Shown here piece by piece: positions 46,858-55,596 of a stretch of 64,000 nt of DNA (the stretch's first letter is position 1; each line of letters opens with the position of its first letter). Below the pieces are notes generated by a model. The model ran no database searches, had not been told where the DNA came from, and saw only the letters and a list, made by a program, of their open reading frames with translations. The stretch is from Variovorax sp. PBL-E5 (GTDB taxonomy: Bacteria; Pseudomonadota; Gammaproteobacteria; Burkholderiales; Burkholderiaceae_C), in NCBI RefSeq assembly GCF_901827185.1, contig NZ_LR594671.1, forward strand, positions 868,001 through 932,000. The letters run 5' to 3'. The translations under genes and the position numbers were made by a program.

Positions 46858-47502
46858 CTACACGTAGCGCAGTGCGATCACCGCGTCGCGCGCGCGGTCC
46901 AGGAAGGGGCGGCGCTCTTCGCCCGGCTCGACGCGGATCGGCGCGCCGAAGGTGACCGAGCACAGGATCGGCACCGGCACGATCTCCCCCTTGGGCATCA
47001 CGCGCTGCACGTTGTCGATCCAGGCCGGCACCAGCACCACCTCGGGAAACAGCGTGGCCAGCGTGAACAGGCCTGACTTGAATTTCTGCGGCTCGCCGGT
47101 GTGGCCGCGGGTGCCCTCGGGGAAGATGATGATCGAGTCGCCGCTTCGCAGCGCCTCGACCAGCGGTTCGAGCGGATCGGGGCCCGGCGCTGCGGGAGGC
47201 TCGATCGGTGCGGTCGATGCCGCAGCGCCGCGCTCCACGTACACCGCGTTGAACACCTCGGTCGTGATCCAGCGCTTGAACGGCGTGTTGGCCCAGTAGT
47301 CGCGCGCCGCGATCGGGCGGGTGATGCTGCGCAGCTCCTCGGGCAGCGCGGCCCAGATCATCACCAGGTCGACATGGCTCTGGTGGTTGGCGAAGTAGAT
47401 CCGCTGTTCGGCCTTGGGCGGGCAGCCGTACCAGCGCGCCTGCGCACCGGTCAGCAACCGGATCGCCCCCAGCAACAACCATCCCATGAGCTTCGCCAAC
47501 AT
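46858..47502 (-). CDS. PlsC-like 1-acylglycerol-3-phosphate O-acyltransferase
   Basis: 214 residues. Acyltransferase block I NHQSHVDLV (His-x4-Asp), block II around DYWANTPFKRW, block III IIFPEGTRG and block IV LVPAWID. An N-terminal hydrophobic segment anchors it to the membrane. Converts lysophosphatidate to phosphatidate. First gene of a two-gene operon with the CdsA-like enzyme. This may be a second set beside the housekeeping plsC and cdsA. Confidence 0.85.
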   Translation of the reverse strand: MLAKLMGWLLLGAIRLLTGAQARWYGCPPKAEQRIYFANHQSHVDLVMIWAALPEELRSITRPIAARDYWANTPFKRWITTEVFNAVYVERGAAASTAPIEPPAAPGPDPLEPLVEALRSGDSIIIFPEGTRGHTGEPQKFKSGLFTLATLFPEVVLVPAWIDNVQRVMPKGEIVPVPILCSVTFGAPIRVEPGEERRPFLDRARDAVIALRYV

Positions 47503-47509
47503 GCGCGCG

Positions 47510-47515
47510 ATGATA
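47510..47515 (-). promoter_or_regulatory. -10-like TATCAT, 7 bases before the PlsC-like gene
   Basis: On the minus strand TATCAT, CGCGCGC, ATG (47502). No ribosome site; leaderless pattern. Confidence 0.35.
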
Positions 47516-47527
47516 CGGGGCGATGCC

Positions 47528-48277
47528 TCAGGGCAGTTCGGCGGCCGGCATGCGCGCGACGATGGTGGCCGATCGATGGGCCAGGTAGGCGGAGCCGGGA
47601 TGGTGCTCGAAGAACTTGGGGCTCGGCAGCATCACCGCGAGCCGTGCCGCTTCGGCGGCGCTCAGGCGCGAGGCCGGCTTCCGGAAATAGCGCTCGGCCG
47701 CGGCCTCGGCGCCGAACACGCCTTCGCCCCACTCGACGTTGTTGAGATAGATCTCGAGGATGCGCTCTTTGCTCAGCATGATCTCGAGCGTGGTGGCGAG
47801 CACCAGCTCCTGGCCCTTGCGCAGCAGCGTGCGCTCACCGGAGAGCAGCAGGTTCTTGGCCAGTTGCTGGGTGATGGTCGAGCCGCCGCGCAGCTGCGGC
47901 GGGCGTGGTTCCTTGCCGCGTGCGCGCATCTGGGCAGCGCGCCGCGCGGCGATCTCCTCGGCACGGGCGTTGCGCTGGCGCGCGCGCTCGATGGCTTCCC
48001 ATTCGACGCCCTGGTGGTAGATGAATTCGCTGTCCTCGCTCGCGATCACGGCGCGCTTGAGGTTGTCCGAGATCTGCGCATAAGGCACCCAGCGCTGCTG
48101 CCAGTCGCGATCGCCATTGCCGCGCCCCTGCGTGGCGATCAGCCACGCTTCGGAGCGCTGGAAGGCGGTCGATTGCGGATCGATGGCCGCCATCGTCGCG
48201 ATGCGCAGCACGAAGAAGAGTTCGAGCGCGAGGCCCGCGATCAGCAGGCACAGCAGCCAGCGAAGGATCGCCTTCAC
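47528..48277 (-). CDS. mtgA: Monofunctional biosynthetic peptidoglycan transglycosylase MtgA
   Basis: 249 residues, GT51 family. One N-terminal membrane helix, catalytic Glu in IASEDSEFIYHQGVEW, RGGSTITQQLAKNLLLSGERT, and KERILEIYLNNVEWGEGVFGAEAAAERYF. Polymerises lipid II without a transpeptidase domain. Starts at GTG 48277, overlapping the aroE stop. A basic insertion of about 30 residues (RQRNARAEEIAARRAAQMRA) lies between the first two motifs. Confidence 0.95.
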   Translation of the reverse strand: MKAILRWLLCLLIAGLALELFFVLRIATMAAIDPQSTAFQRSEAWLIATQGRGNGDRDWQQRWVPYAQISDNLKRAVIASEDSEFIYHQGVEWEAIERARQRNARAEEIAARRAAQMRARGKEPRPPQLRGGSTITQQLAKNLLLSGERTLLRKGQELVLATTLEIMLSKERILEIYLNNVEWGEGVFGAEAAAERYFRKPASRLSAAEAARLAVMLPSPKFFEHHPGSAYLAHRSATIVARMPAAELP

Positions 48278-49125
48278 GCCGAGTCGACGATGGTGCGCAG
48301 TTCGGCCAGCACCTGCGCGGACGGCGGCCGCACGCCGCGCCAGGTCGCGAAGGCTTGCGCGGCCTGCTCGATCAGCATGCCGAGGCCGTCGCGCGGCACG
48401 GCGCCGTTCTCGCGCGCCCACTGCATGAAGCCGGCGGCGGCCGGCCCGTACATCATGTCGATCGCCAGTGCGCCGGGCGCGAGCACGCCGGCCGCGACCG
48501 GCACCTCGCCGCCCGCCAGGCTGGAAGCGGTGGCGTTGACCACCACGCCGAAGCGGCCCGGCACCGTGTCGAGCGCCTGCGCCTCGAGCACGACGTGGTG
48601 CTGTAGCGCGAGCGGCGCATGGCGCTGCACCAGTGCGATCGCGCGGGCGAGCGTGCGGTTGGCGACCACCAGCCGGCGTGGCCCGGCTTCGAGCAGCGGG
48701 CCCAGCACGCCGGCCGCGGCGCCGCCGGCGCCGAGCAGCAGCACGTCGCCGCCCGCGAGCGCCACGCCCGCATGGACCGTGATGTCGTGGACCAGCCCGA
48801 CGCCGTCGCTGTTGTCGCCGTGGATGCCGTCCTCGCGGAAACTCAGCACGTTGACCGCCTGCGCCAGCGCGGCGCGCGGACTGAGGTGCTGCGCCAGCGC
48901 GGCTGCATCGAACTTGAAGGGCACGGTGACGTTGCAGCCGCGCGCCGTGCCTTCGGTCTCGTCGGCGCGGAATGCGGCCACGCCGCCGGCAAAGCCGCCG
49001 AGCGCGACCAGGCGGCGGCCGTAGCGCATCGTCTGTCCGGTGAGTTCGGCGAAGCGCGCATGAATCCAGGGCGAGCGGCTGTGCTCGACCGGGTTGCCCA
49101 TCACACAGTACTGATCCATGGTCAT
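48274..49125 (-). CDS. aroE: Shikimate dehydrogenase (NADP+)
   Basis: 283 residues. YCVMGNPVEHSRSPWIHARFAEL binds shikimate; GCNVTVPFK holds the catalytic Lys; GDNSDGVGL; LGAGGAAAGVLGPLL is the NADP loop; NRT follows. Fourth step of the shikimate pathway, the same pathway whose first enzyme is encoded at 58455. ATG 49125 (GGGGGC upstream) is preferred; 49119 is possible. Coupled to mtgA. Confidence 0.95.
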   Translation of the reverse strand: MTMDQYCVMGNPVEHSRSPWIHARFAELTGQTMRYGRRLVALGGFAGGVAAFRADETEGTARGCNVTVPFKFDAAALAQHLSPRAALAQAVNVLSFREDGIHGDNSDGVGLVHDITVHAGVALAGGDVLLLGAGGAAAGVLGPLLEAGPRRLVVANRTLARAIALVQRHAPLALQHHVVLEAQALDTVPGRFGVVVNATASSLAGGEVPVAAGVLAPGALAIDMMYGPAAAGFMQWARENGAVPRDGLGMLIEQAAQAFATWRGVRPPSAQVLAELRTIVDSA

Positions 49126-49130
49126 TGGTG

Positions 49131-49207
49131 CCCCCACGCTCGGCACTTCGTGTCCTCGCTGCCCCCCGAGGGGGCGCGAGCTTGCTTGGGGCTGCCCGGC
49201 GCTGCGC
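49131..49207 (+). repeat. Dispersed intergenic repeat, copy D (shorter)
   Basis: Forward copy: CCCCCACGCTCGG, CACTTCGTGTCC, CCCCCCGAGGGGGCG core, then a diverged right part (TTGGGGCTGCCCGGCGCTGC). Fills the gap between the TonB-like stop and the aroE start. Confidence 0.6.
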
Positions 49208-50065
49208 TCATTGCTTCGACGAGAGCTGCGTCTCGAGCGTCTCGTCGTGGGTGAACTTGAAGCGCCTGAGCAGCACGATCTGATCGGTCTGCCGGCGCAT
49301 CGCGTCGGTGAACTTGCCGAAGTTGCCGATGCTGCGAACGATCGCCTGGGCGCGCCGGTCCAGCACCCGATCCCCCGAGCTTTCGGCGATGTCGGTGCCA
49401 AGGATCGAGCCGTCGAAGTTGACCGTGATCATCATGGCGAGTTCGCCATAGAGCTTCTTGCCGGCGATCTCCGGGAAGTTCTCGGTGCCGCGCACTTCGA
49501 TGCGTCGACTCAGCGCATCGACGTACGCCGCATAGGCGGCCTCGCGGGTGGCGGGGCTGAGGTAGTGCTTGCGCGGCCGGGCATTCTCTTCGTTGACGCG
49601 GCGCTCAATCGCGGCCAGCAGTTCGACCAGTTGGCGCCGTTTCTCCTCGCGCGCAGCCGCCTCGTTCGGGTTGCCCTGCGTGCGCGGATCCGGCACCGGC
49701 ATCTCGGCGAGCTGCCGCTTGATCTGGGCCAGCATCATCATTTGCTGCGCCTGCATGGCTTCGATTTGGCGCTGCGCTTCGTCCGTCGAGTCACCGACCG
49801 CGGTGAAAGTGGAAGGCGGCAGCGGACTGGTCGCGAAGCCCTTGTCGAGATCGCCGCCGCCGGCCAGCGAAGCCTGCGCGATGGCGCGAGCCTTGTCGGG
49901 CCGCTCGTCGCTCTTGGCATTGACGAGGATCACCTCGAGCGGCGTTTCCTTGAAGACGCGGTTGAAGGATTCGGGATCGATGAAGCGCACCGAGAGCAGC
50001 ACCGCATGCGCCAGGACCGACAGGCCGAGCGCAATCTGCAGCGTGCTCAGGTCGCGCAGGTTCAT
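49208..50065 (-). CDS. TonB/TolA-like energy transducer protein
   Basis: 285 residues. N-terminal membrane helix (about 9-27), a periplasmic coiled-coil part rich in Gln/Met/Glu (EAQRQIEAMQAQQMMMLAQIKRQLAEM and EEKRRQLVELLAAIERRVNEENA), and a C-terminal TonB-type domain (KLYGELAMMITVNFDGSILGTDIAESSGDRVLDRRAQAIVRSIGNFGKFTDAMRR). No exbB/exbD is adjacent, so its energising partner and outer-membrane client are unknown. Starts 4 bases into the end of the RNase gene. Confidence 0.82.
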   Translation of the reverse strand: MNLRDLSTLQIALGLSVLAHAVLLSVRFIDPESFNRVFKETPLEVILVNAKSDERPDKARAIAQASLAGGGDLDKGFATSPLPPSTFTAVGDSTDEAQRQIEAMQAQQMMMLAQIKRQLAEMPVPDPRTQGNPNEAAAREEKRRQLVELLAAIERRVNEENARPRKHYLSPATREAAYAAYVDALSRRIEVRGTENFPEIAGKKLYGELAMMITVNFDGSILGTDIAESSGDRVLDRRAQAIVRSIGNFGKFTDAMRRQTDQIVLLRRFKFTHDETLETQLSSKQ

Positions 50066-52122
50066 GCAGGCGCGCTTTCCGGTGCGGCCGCCTCGCTGTC
50101 GGCGAGGTCGACCGCGATCGCAATGGGACCGGCGACTTCTTCGTCGTCGCCGCTTTCGTCCTCGGCCGCGACTTGCGCCGGCGCGGTGTCGAGGCGCTCG
50201 ACGACCGTGCCGTGGATGTCGAGCGCGATCTCGTCGATGTCGCCGAGCTTGACGCGCACGCGGGCGCCGCGCATCAGCCCCTGCGTGCCCGTGACCGGGA
50301 ACACCAGCGGCAGCGTGTCGGCCCGCACCAGGGCGCCGTTCGGCAGGTCCTTGATCAAGGTCGCGTCGAGTTCGGTGATGGCCTGCTGCCGCAGGTATTC
50401 GAGCGTCCAGAAGCGTTCCATGCCGCCCTGGTGCGCGTTGTAGGTCGCGTAGGTGGCGTCGAAGCCCGAGAGGATGGAGAACAGCTCGGCGTCCTTCGGC
50501 TTGAACGGCGCCGCGAGCGCGGCGGTCTTGCCGTGGCGCGCCGCGGCGATGATCTGCCACTGGTTCACGAGGTCGGTGTAGCGGCGCAGCGGCGAAGTGC
50601 TCCACGCATAGCTCTTCACGCCGAGGCCGGCATGCGGCAAGGCCCGCGTGCCCATGCGCACCTTGATGCCCGGCGCCAGGCTGGCCTGGCTGCGGTAGAG
50701 GCCGGGCACACCGAGCTCGCCGAGCCAGCCACCCCAGCTGCTGTTGGCCAGGATCATCGCTTCGGAGACGATCAGGTCGAGCGGCGCACCGCGCTGGCGG
50801 GTGCTGATCTGGACCTGCTCGTTGCCGGTGGGCTCGCCGTCGTTGCCGACCAGGCGGAAGTTGTAGTCGGGCCGGTTGAAGTTCTCGGGCTTGCCGCGCA
50901 CCACCTCGCGCTGCGCCTTCAGATGCTTTGCGAGGCGCAACAGGAAGGACAGCGGTTCGCGCAGCCGCCGTGCGGCTTCGGGCGCGTCGCTGTCGGCCAC
51001 CGAGGCATCCTCGAGCCAGGGCTGCGTGACGAAGCCGTCGAGCTGGTCATGGCGCAGGTTGGCGACGATCGGCACGCGCTCCAGCCTGGTCTCGGTGGAT
51101 TTCAGTTCCAGCGTGGCCGCGTCGAAGCTCGCGTAAAGCGAGACGGCGGGGCAGTCGCGCCCTTCCTGCAGGGTGTAGGTCTCGACCACCTCGTCGGGCA
51201 GCATCGTGATCTTGTGGCCTGGCATGTAGACGGTCGACATGCGCGCACGCGCCACCTGGTCGATCGGGCTGCCCGGCACCAGCGCCAGTCCGGGCGCCGC
51301 GATGTGGACGCCGACGACCACCGTGTCCTGCCCCAGGCCGCGGACCGAGAGCGCGTCGTCGATCTCGGTGGTCTGCGAATCGTCGATCGAGAAGGCCTGC
51401 ACGTCGGCGAGCGGCAGGTCATCGGTGATGGCCGGCGCGCTGAGGGCCGGAAAGCCGGTGCCCTTGGGAAAGTTCTCGAACAGGAAGCGGCGCCAGTGGA
51501 ACTGGTAGGCCGAGTCGATTGCGCCGGCGCGCTGCAGCAGATCGAGCGGTGGCCGCTGCGTGGCGCGGGCCGCTTCGACCACGGCCTTGTATTCGGGCGC
51601 GTTCTTGTCGGGGCGGAACAGGATCTTGTAGAGCTGCTCGCGCACCGGCGCCGGGCAGATGCCGTCGGCCAGTTCGGCCGCCCACTGCGTGATCTGCGCC
51701 TGGACGGCTTTCTTCTTTTCGATCGCGGCCAGGGCCTGCTGCACGATTTCGGCCGGCGCCTTCTTGAAGCGCCCCTTGCCGGCACGGCGGAAGTAGTGCG
51801 GCGCCTCGAACAGCGCCAGCAGCGCTGCGGCCTGCTGCGTCAGCGTGGGATGGGCCTGGAAGTAGTCGACCGCCAGTTCGCCGAAGCCGAACTCGCCTTC
51901 GGGCGCGAATTCCCAGGCCAGGTCCAGATCCATCGCGGCCGCGAGTTCACGGGCTTCGGTGATCAGCGCGGCCGGTGCCGGCTTCTCGAAGCGCAGCACG
52001 ATGTGGGCGCTCTTGACCTTGACGCGCTTGCCGCTGTCGAGCTCGACCTGCGCCGAGGCCTCCGCTTCCGACAGGATGCGGCCGCCGAGGTATTTGCCGG
52101 CTTCTTCGAACAATACAAACAT
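50062..52122 (-). CDS. RNB-domain (RNase II/R-like) exoribonuclease
   Basis: 686 residues. N-terminal region about 1-220 (KOW-like start YLGGRILSEAEASAQVELDSGKR), RNB domain with FSIDDSQTTEIDDALSV, VGVHIAAPGLAL, YMPGHKITMLPDEV, and VSEAMILANS; near the end AWSTSPLRRYTDLVNQ (the Arg that helps catalysis) and an S1-like tail. Degrades RNA 3'-5'. In the acidic motif the second Asp of E. coli RNase II is Glu; the other Asp residues are kept. The C-terminus is acidic and Ala-rich. Smaller than RNase R (about 800). Confidence 0.88.
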   Translation of the reverse strand: MFVLFEEAGKYLGGRILSEAEASAQVELDSGKRVKVKSAHIVLRFEKPAPAALITEARELAAAMDLDLAWEFAPEGEFGFGELAVDYFQAHPTLTQQAAALLALFEAPHYFRRAGKGRFKKAPAEIVQQALAAIEKKKAVQAQITQWAAELADGICPAPVREQLYKILFRPDKNAPEYKAVVEAARATQRPPLDLLQRAGAIDSAYQFHWRRFLFENFPKGTGFPALSAPAITDDLPLADVQAFSIDDSQTTEIDDALSVRGLGQDTVVVGVHIAAPGLALVPGSPIDQVARARMSTVYMPGHKITMLPDEVVETYTLQEGRDCPAVSLYASFDAATLELKSTETRLERVPIVANLRHDQLDGFVTQPWLEDASVADSDAPEAARRLREPLSFLLRLAKHLKAQREVVRGKPENFNRPDYNFRLVGNDGEPTGNEQVQISTRQRGAPLDLIVSEAMILANSSWGGWLGELGVPGLYRSQASLAPGIKVRMGTRALPHAGLGVKSYAWSTSPLRRYTDLVNQWQIIAAARHGKTAALAAPFKPKDAELFSILSGFDATYATYNAHQGGMERFWTLEYLRQQAITELDATLIKDLPNGALVRADTLPLVFPVTGTQGLMRGARVRVKLGDIDEIALDIHGTVVERLDTAPAQVAAEDESGDDEEVAGPIAIAVDLADSEAAAPESAPA

Positions 52123-52129
52123 GGGTTGG

Positions 52130-52135
52130 ATTGTC
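52130..52135 (-). promoter_or_regulatory. -10-like GACAAT, 7 bases before the RNase gene
   Basis: On the minus strand GACAAT, CCAACCC, ATG (52122), with no ribosome site. Confidence 0.35.
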
Positions 52136-52150
52136 CCATGAGCCTTTGCT

Positions 52151-52245
52151 CACCCCCAGGCTTCGCGCACTTCGTGTCGCTACGCCAACCCCCTGCCGGG
52201 GGCAACACCAGCGGCCCGGCGGAGCCGGTTCCGCGGTGTTTCTGG
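52151..52245 (+). repeat. Dispersed intergenic repeat, copy E
   Basis: Forward copy: CACCCCCAGGCTTCG, CACTTCGTGTCGC, CCCCCTGCCGGGGGC, AACACCAGCGGCCCGGC, GGAGCCGGTTCCGCGGTGTT. Almost the same as copy C read on the other strand and as copy A in its first half. Lies between the esterase stop and the RNase start. Confidence 0.75.
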
Positions 52246-52255
52246 CCCTTCGCCG

Positions 52256-52846
52256 CTAGCGCAGGTCCAGAAATGCGATGACGTCGTCGAGGTGATGGCG
52301 CTCGAAGTCGGACAGCGCATGGTCGCCGCCTTCGAGCAGCTTGACGCGGCTGCCGGGGTAGCGGGCCGACATCTCGCGCCAGTCCAGCACTTCGTCGCCC
52401 TTGGCGACGATCGCGAGGACGCGTTCGGGCCGGGTCAGCGGGCCGACGTCGAGGGTGCGCAACTGGTCGATGTACTCGGGGCGGAAATAAAAGTGCTCCG
52501 CGGGGTCATGCCACAGGGTCTGGTCGCCGATGTGGCGGGCCAGGTCCCGCGCGGGGTGCACGGCGGGGTTCAGCAGCACGGCGCGGCAGCGGGTCATGCC
52601 GGTCACGTAGGTGGCATAGAAGCCGCCGAGTGAGGAGCCGACCACGGCCATGGACGCGCGCGGCCAGCCCGCGATGCCGCGCATCACCAGGTCGATGGCA
52701 TCGCGCGGCGAGGGCGGCAGCTGGGGGCACCACCATTCGACGCCGGGATGCCGCTCGGCCACGCGCCGTGCCATCTGGCTGGCCTTGGCCGACTGCGGAG
52801 AAGAGCGGAAGCCGTGGAGGTAGAGCAGGTGGGTCGCGGGAGGCAT
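52256..52846 (-). CDS. YqiA-like esterase (alpha/beta hydrolase, UPF0227 type)
   Basis: 196 residues. LLYLHGFRSSPQSAKA at the start, nucleophile elbow VGSSLGGFYATYV (Ser near 77), LLNPAVHPARDL, an acid in VAKGDEVLDWREM and the catalytic His in EGGDHALSDFERH. YqiA of E. coli is an esterase of short acyl esters; the natural substrate is not known. ATG 52846 is chosen for the family start THLLYLHG and because GGAGG lies upstream on this strand. Confidence 0.86.
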   Translation of the reverse strand: MPPATHLLYLHGFRSSPQSAKASQMARRVAERHPGVEWWCPQLPPSPRDAIDLVMRGIAGWPRASMAVVGSSLGGFYATYVTGMTRCRAVLLNPAVHPARDLARHIGDQTLWHDPAEHFYFRPEYIDQLRTLDVGPLTRPERVLAIVAKGDEVLDWREMSARYPGSRVKLLEGGDHALSDFERHHLDDVIAFLDLR

Positions 52847-52950
52847 GGGGAGGCAGTCGGGTTCGGTCGGAAGCGGCGCAGCAGAGTGTGGAGGGGCCGG
52901 GTTGCGCCCGAATCCCATGAATCAGGTAATTTTTCGGAGTTTCCGCCCGT

Positions 52951-52971
52951 CGACGAGCTTTATGCTCATCG
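52951..52971. promoter_or_regulatory. Imperfect inverted repeat at the start of the response regulator gene
   Basis: CGACGAGC (52951-52958), TTTAT, GCTCATCG (52964-52971); 7 of 8 pairs match. It ends two bases before ATG 52974. May be an operator or a translation-blocking hairpin. Confidence 0.3.
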
Positions 52972-52973
52972 TG

Positions 52974-53720
52974 ATGCAACAAAACGAAATGCCCGACGAC
53001 GGCGCGACCCTGCCGTGGGGCGTGGTGATCGTCGAAGACGACGGGCCGACCCGCGCCTTTTTCGAGGAGAGCATCGGTCGTTGCACGAAACTTCGATGGC
53101 TCGCCAGCGCGGGGACGGTGCACGACGCGCTGTCGCTGCTGGAAGGCCTGGCCCCGGCACCGGACGTGCTGCTGGTCGATCTGGGCCTGCCGGATGGCAG
53201 CGGGCTGCGGGTGATCCAGGAGGCCGTGGCCCGCTACCCGCAGTGCGAGCCGCTGGTGATCTCCGTGTTCGGCGACGAGGACAACGTGCTGGCCAGCATC
53301 GAGGCCGGTGCGGTCGGCTACATCCACAAGGACGATGCGCCGGAAAGCATTGCCTGCACCATTCTCGACATGAAGGCGGGTGGTTCGCCGATCTCGCCGA
53401 TGGTCGCGCGCCGCGTGCTGGCCAAGTACCGCAGCCTGCAGGACGAGAACCGTCCGGCGGATGCCGCGCCGGCGCCCGAGGCCGTTGACGCGGCGGCCGC
53501 GATCCTGCCCGGGCGCCCGCTGCTGTCCAAGCGCGAGCAGGAGGTGCTGGCGCTGATCGCGCGCGGTTTCTCCTATGCCGAAATCGCGCGGCTGCACGCG
53601 CTGAGCGTGCACACGGTGCAGACGCACATCAAGAATCTCTACGGCAAGCTGGCGGTGCATTCCAAGAACGAAGCGGTGTTCGAGGCGATGCGCCTGGGGC
53701 TGCTGCGCCACCCGGGCTGA
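52974..53720 (+). CDS. NarL/LuxR-type response regulator
   Basis: 248 residues from ATG 52974 (52962 and 52989 are also possible). Receiver: VVIVEDDGPTRAFFEESI, phospho-acceptor Asp in DVLLVDLGLPDGSG, Ser switch, Lys in GYIHKDDAPES. A Pro/Ala linker follows, then a LuxR helix-turn-helix: LSKREQEVLALIARGFSYAEIARLHALSVHTVQTHIKNLYGKLAVHSKNEAVFEA. Eight bases upstream of its kinase. Target genes unknown. Confidence 0.92.
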   Translation: MQQNEMPDDGATLPWGVVIVEDDGPTRAFFEESIGRCTKLRWLASAGTVHDALSLLEGLAPAPDVLLVDLGLPDGSGLRVIQEAVARYPQCEPLVISVFGDEDNVLASIEAGAVGYIHKDDAPESIACTILDMKAGGSPISPMVARRVLAKYRSLQDENRPADAAPAPEAVDAAAAILPGRPLLSKREQEVLALIARGFSYAEIARLHALSVHTVQTHIKNLYGKLAVHSKNEAVFEAMRLGLLRHPG

Positions 53721-53728
53721 GGCACGTC

Positions 53729-55564
53729 ATGCAGGCCTGGCTCCGCAGCGGTTTCCGGGCGGGCACGGCACTGCTGCTCTGGTGCGCGCTGGCAGGCGCG
53801 TGGGCGGGCTCCGACCTGCAAGTGCTGAACGCGGCGACGGTCACCACCACGGTCGCGGGCCGCACGCAGACCGAGGCGGTCGATCTGCCCTATCACTGGG
53901 ACCGGCACCAGGCGGCTCAGCCCGGCGTGGCGAGCTTCGATCTGCCCTTCTCGCTGGAGCGGCAGCCCGATGTGCCGTGGGGCATCTACCTGGCGCGCGT
54001 CGGCACTTCCTTCTCGGTCGAGCTCAACGGGGAACTGGTGGAGGCCAACGGCAGCCTGGCGTACAGCGACGGTGGCGACTACGCCAAGATCCCGCGCTTC
54101 ATCGCCGTGCCCGCCAGGCTGCTGCGGCCCGGCGACAACCTGTTGCGGATCCGGATCCGCGCCGACACGGGCCGCCGTGCGGGCCTGTCGGCGCCTGTGC
54201 TCGGGCCCGCGAGCACGGTGCGCGCCGATCTGTTCGCGAGCGCGTATGCGTGGCGCTTCTCGGGATCGGTGCTGCTGGCGGCCTTCAGCCTGGTCGTCAG
54301 TGTCACGGCCTTCGCGCTCTGGCTCACGCAGCTCGACACCAGCGCTGCCGACGGTCGGCGGCGCGAGGGCGTGTACCTCTGGGCGGCGCTGGCGGAGTTC
54401 TGCTGGGCGCTGCGCGTGGCCGACGGCGCGATCGCGAATCCGCCGCTGCCCTGGGTGGCGTGGGGCGTGTTGATGACCGCCTGCTATTCGGGCTGGGTGG
54501 TGTCGGCCGTGCTGTTCTGCCACCACGTCGCCGGCTGGCATCGGCATGCCAGCGTGCGATGGATGCGATGGGCCATGGCCGTGATGTTCGTGGGCGCAGT
54601 GTCCTCGACGTGGTTGTCCCTCGCGCGTGCCGAGCCCCAGTGGCTGACCGGCTGGCTCGGGTTCGAGATCGCCGGCATCGCCGTCTATATCGGCGGTTTC
54701 GTGCTGGCGACGGTGCTGCGGCCGAACATCGCGCGGGTGCTGCTGTCCAGCGTGGCCGTGCTCACCGTGCTGATCGGGCTGCGCGACTGGGTGGTGATCC
54801 GGGTCAGCGATTCCTACGGCGATACCACCTGGGTGCGCTACACCTCGGTCTTCTTCGGCATCGCGCTGCTCACGATCGTGGTGACGCGCTTTCGCACCGC
54901 CAGCCAGCAGGCGCGCGAACTGCTCGCCACGCTCACCGCCAAGGTGGCGGATCGCGAGCGCGAACTGGCCGCGACCTACGGGCGGCTCGAACGGGCCGCG
55001 CGCGAACAGGCCACGGCGCTGGAGCGGCAGCGGATTCTGCGCGACATGCACGACGGCGTGGGCTCGCACATCAGCGCGGCCATTCGCCAACTGCAATCGG
55101 GCGACGCGAAGCCCGAGGAATTGCTGCGCACCCTGCGCGATTCGCTCGACCAGCTGAAGCTCTCGATCGATTCGATCCAGCTGCCGCCCGGCGACGTCGG
55201 TGCGCTGCTGGCCGCGCTGCGCTATCGGCTCGGGTCGCGCTTTGCGGCCTCGAACATCGAGCTGCAATGGGCCGTGGACGAGCTGTCGCCGGTCGAGCGC
55301 CTCGACGCGCAGGCGATGCGGCAGCTGCAGTTCCTGCTGTTCGAGGCGATTTCCAACGTGCTGCAGCACGCGCAGGCCACGGTGCTGCGCATCGAGGCGG
55401 CGATGGCAGGGCCGGCGCTGCGCCTGTGCGTGATCGACAACGGCCGCGGCTACGACGCCTCGAGCATGCCGCGCGCGATCTGCGAGCGCGCCGCCGCGAT
55501 CGGGGCGTGGCTGGCGGTCGAAAGCCGACCCGGCCGCACGGTCGTTCGGCTCGATATCGATTGA
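53729..55564 (+). CDS. Membrane sensor histidine kinase (7TM-type sensor, HisKA_3)
   Basis: 611 residues. Signal peptide, a periplasmic jelly-roll-like domain (about 28-170), seven hydrophobic segments (about 175-390), a coiled coil (LLATLTAKVADRERELAATYGRLERA), then HisKA_3 with phospho-acceptor His in ERQRILRDMHDGVGSHI and an ATPase domain with FEAISNVLQHAQA (N-box) and CVIDNGRGYD (G box). The layout resembles 7TMR-DISM sensors, which may detect carbohydrates or other envelope signals. Operon with the response regulator before it. Confidence 0.88.
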   Translation: MQAWLRSGFRAGTALLLWCALAGAWAGSDLQVLNAATVTTTVAGRTQTEAVDLPYHWDRHQAAQPGVASFDLPFSLERQPDVPWGIYLARVGTSFSVELNGELVEANGSLAYSDGGDYAKIPRFIAVPARLLRPGDNLLRIRIRADTGRRAGLSAPVLGPASTVRADLFASAYAWRFSGSVLLAAFSLVVSVTAFALWLTQLDTSAADGRRREGVYLWAALAEFCWALRVADGAIANPPLPWVAWGVLMTACYSGWVVSAVLFCHHVAGWHRHASVRWMRWAMAVMFVGAVSSTWLSLARAEPQWLTGWLGFEIAGIAVYIGGFVLATVLRPNIARVLLSSVAVLTVLIGLRDWVVIRVSDSYGDTTWVRYTSVFFGIALLTIVVTRFRTASQQARELLATLTAKVADRERELAATYGRLERAAREQATALERQRILRDMHDGVGSHISAAIRQLQSGDAKPEELLRTLRDSLDQLKLSIDSIQLPPGDVGALLAALRYRLGSRFAASNIELQWAVDELSPVERLDAQAMRQLQFLLFEAISNVLQHAQATVLRIEAAMAGPALRLCVIDNGRGYDASSMPRAICERAAAIGAWLAVESRPGRTVVRLDID

Positions 55565-55582
55565 ACGGGCCGCGCCGGCGCG

Positions 55583-55588
55583 GATAAT
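55583..55588 (+). promoter_or_regulatory. -10-like GATAAT, 8 bases before rodA
   Basis: GATAAT, TCGCGTCC, ATG 55597. No ribosome site. Same hexamer as before dapF and the gene at 14090. Confidence 0.4.
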
Positions 55589-55596
55589 TCGCGTCC

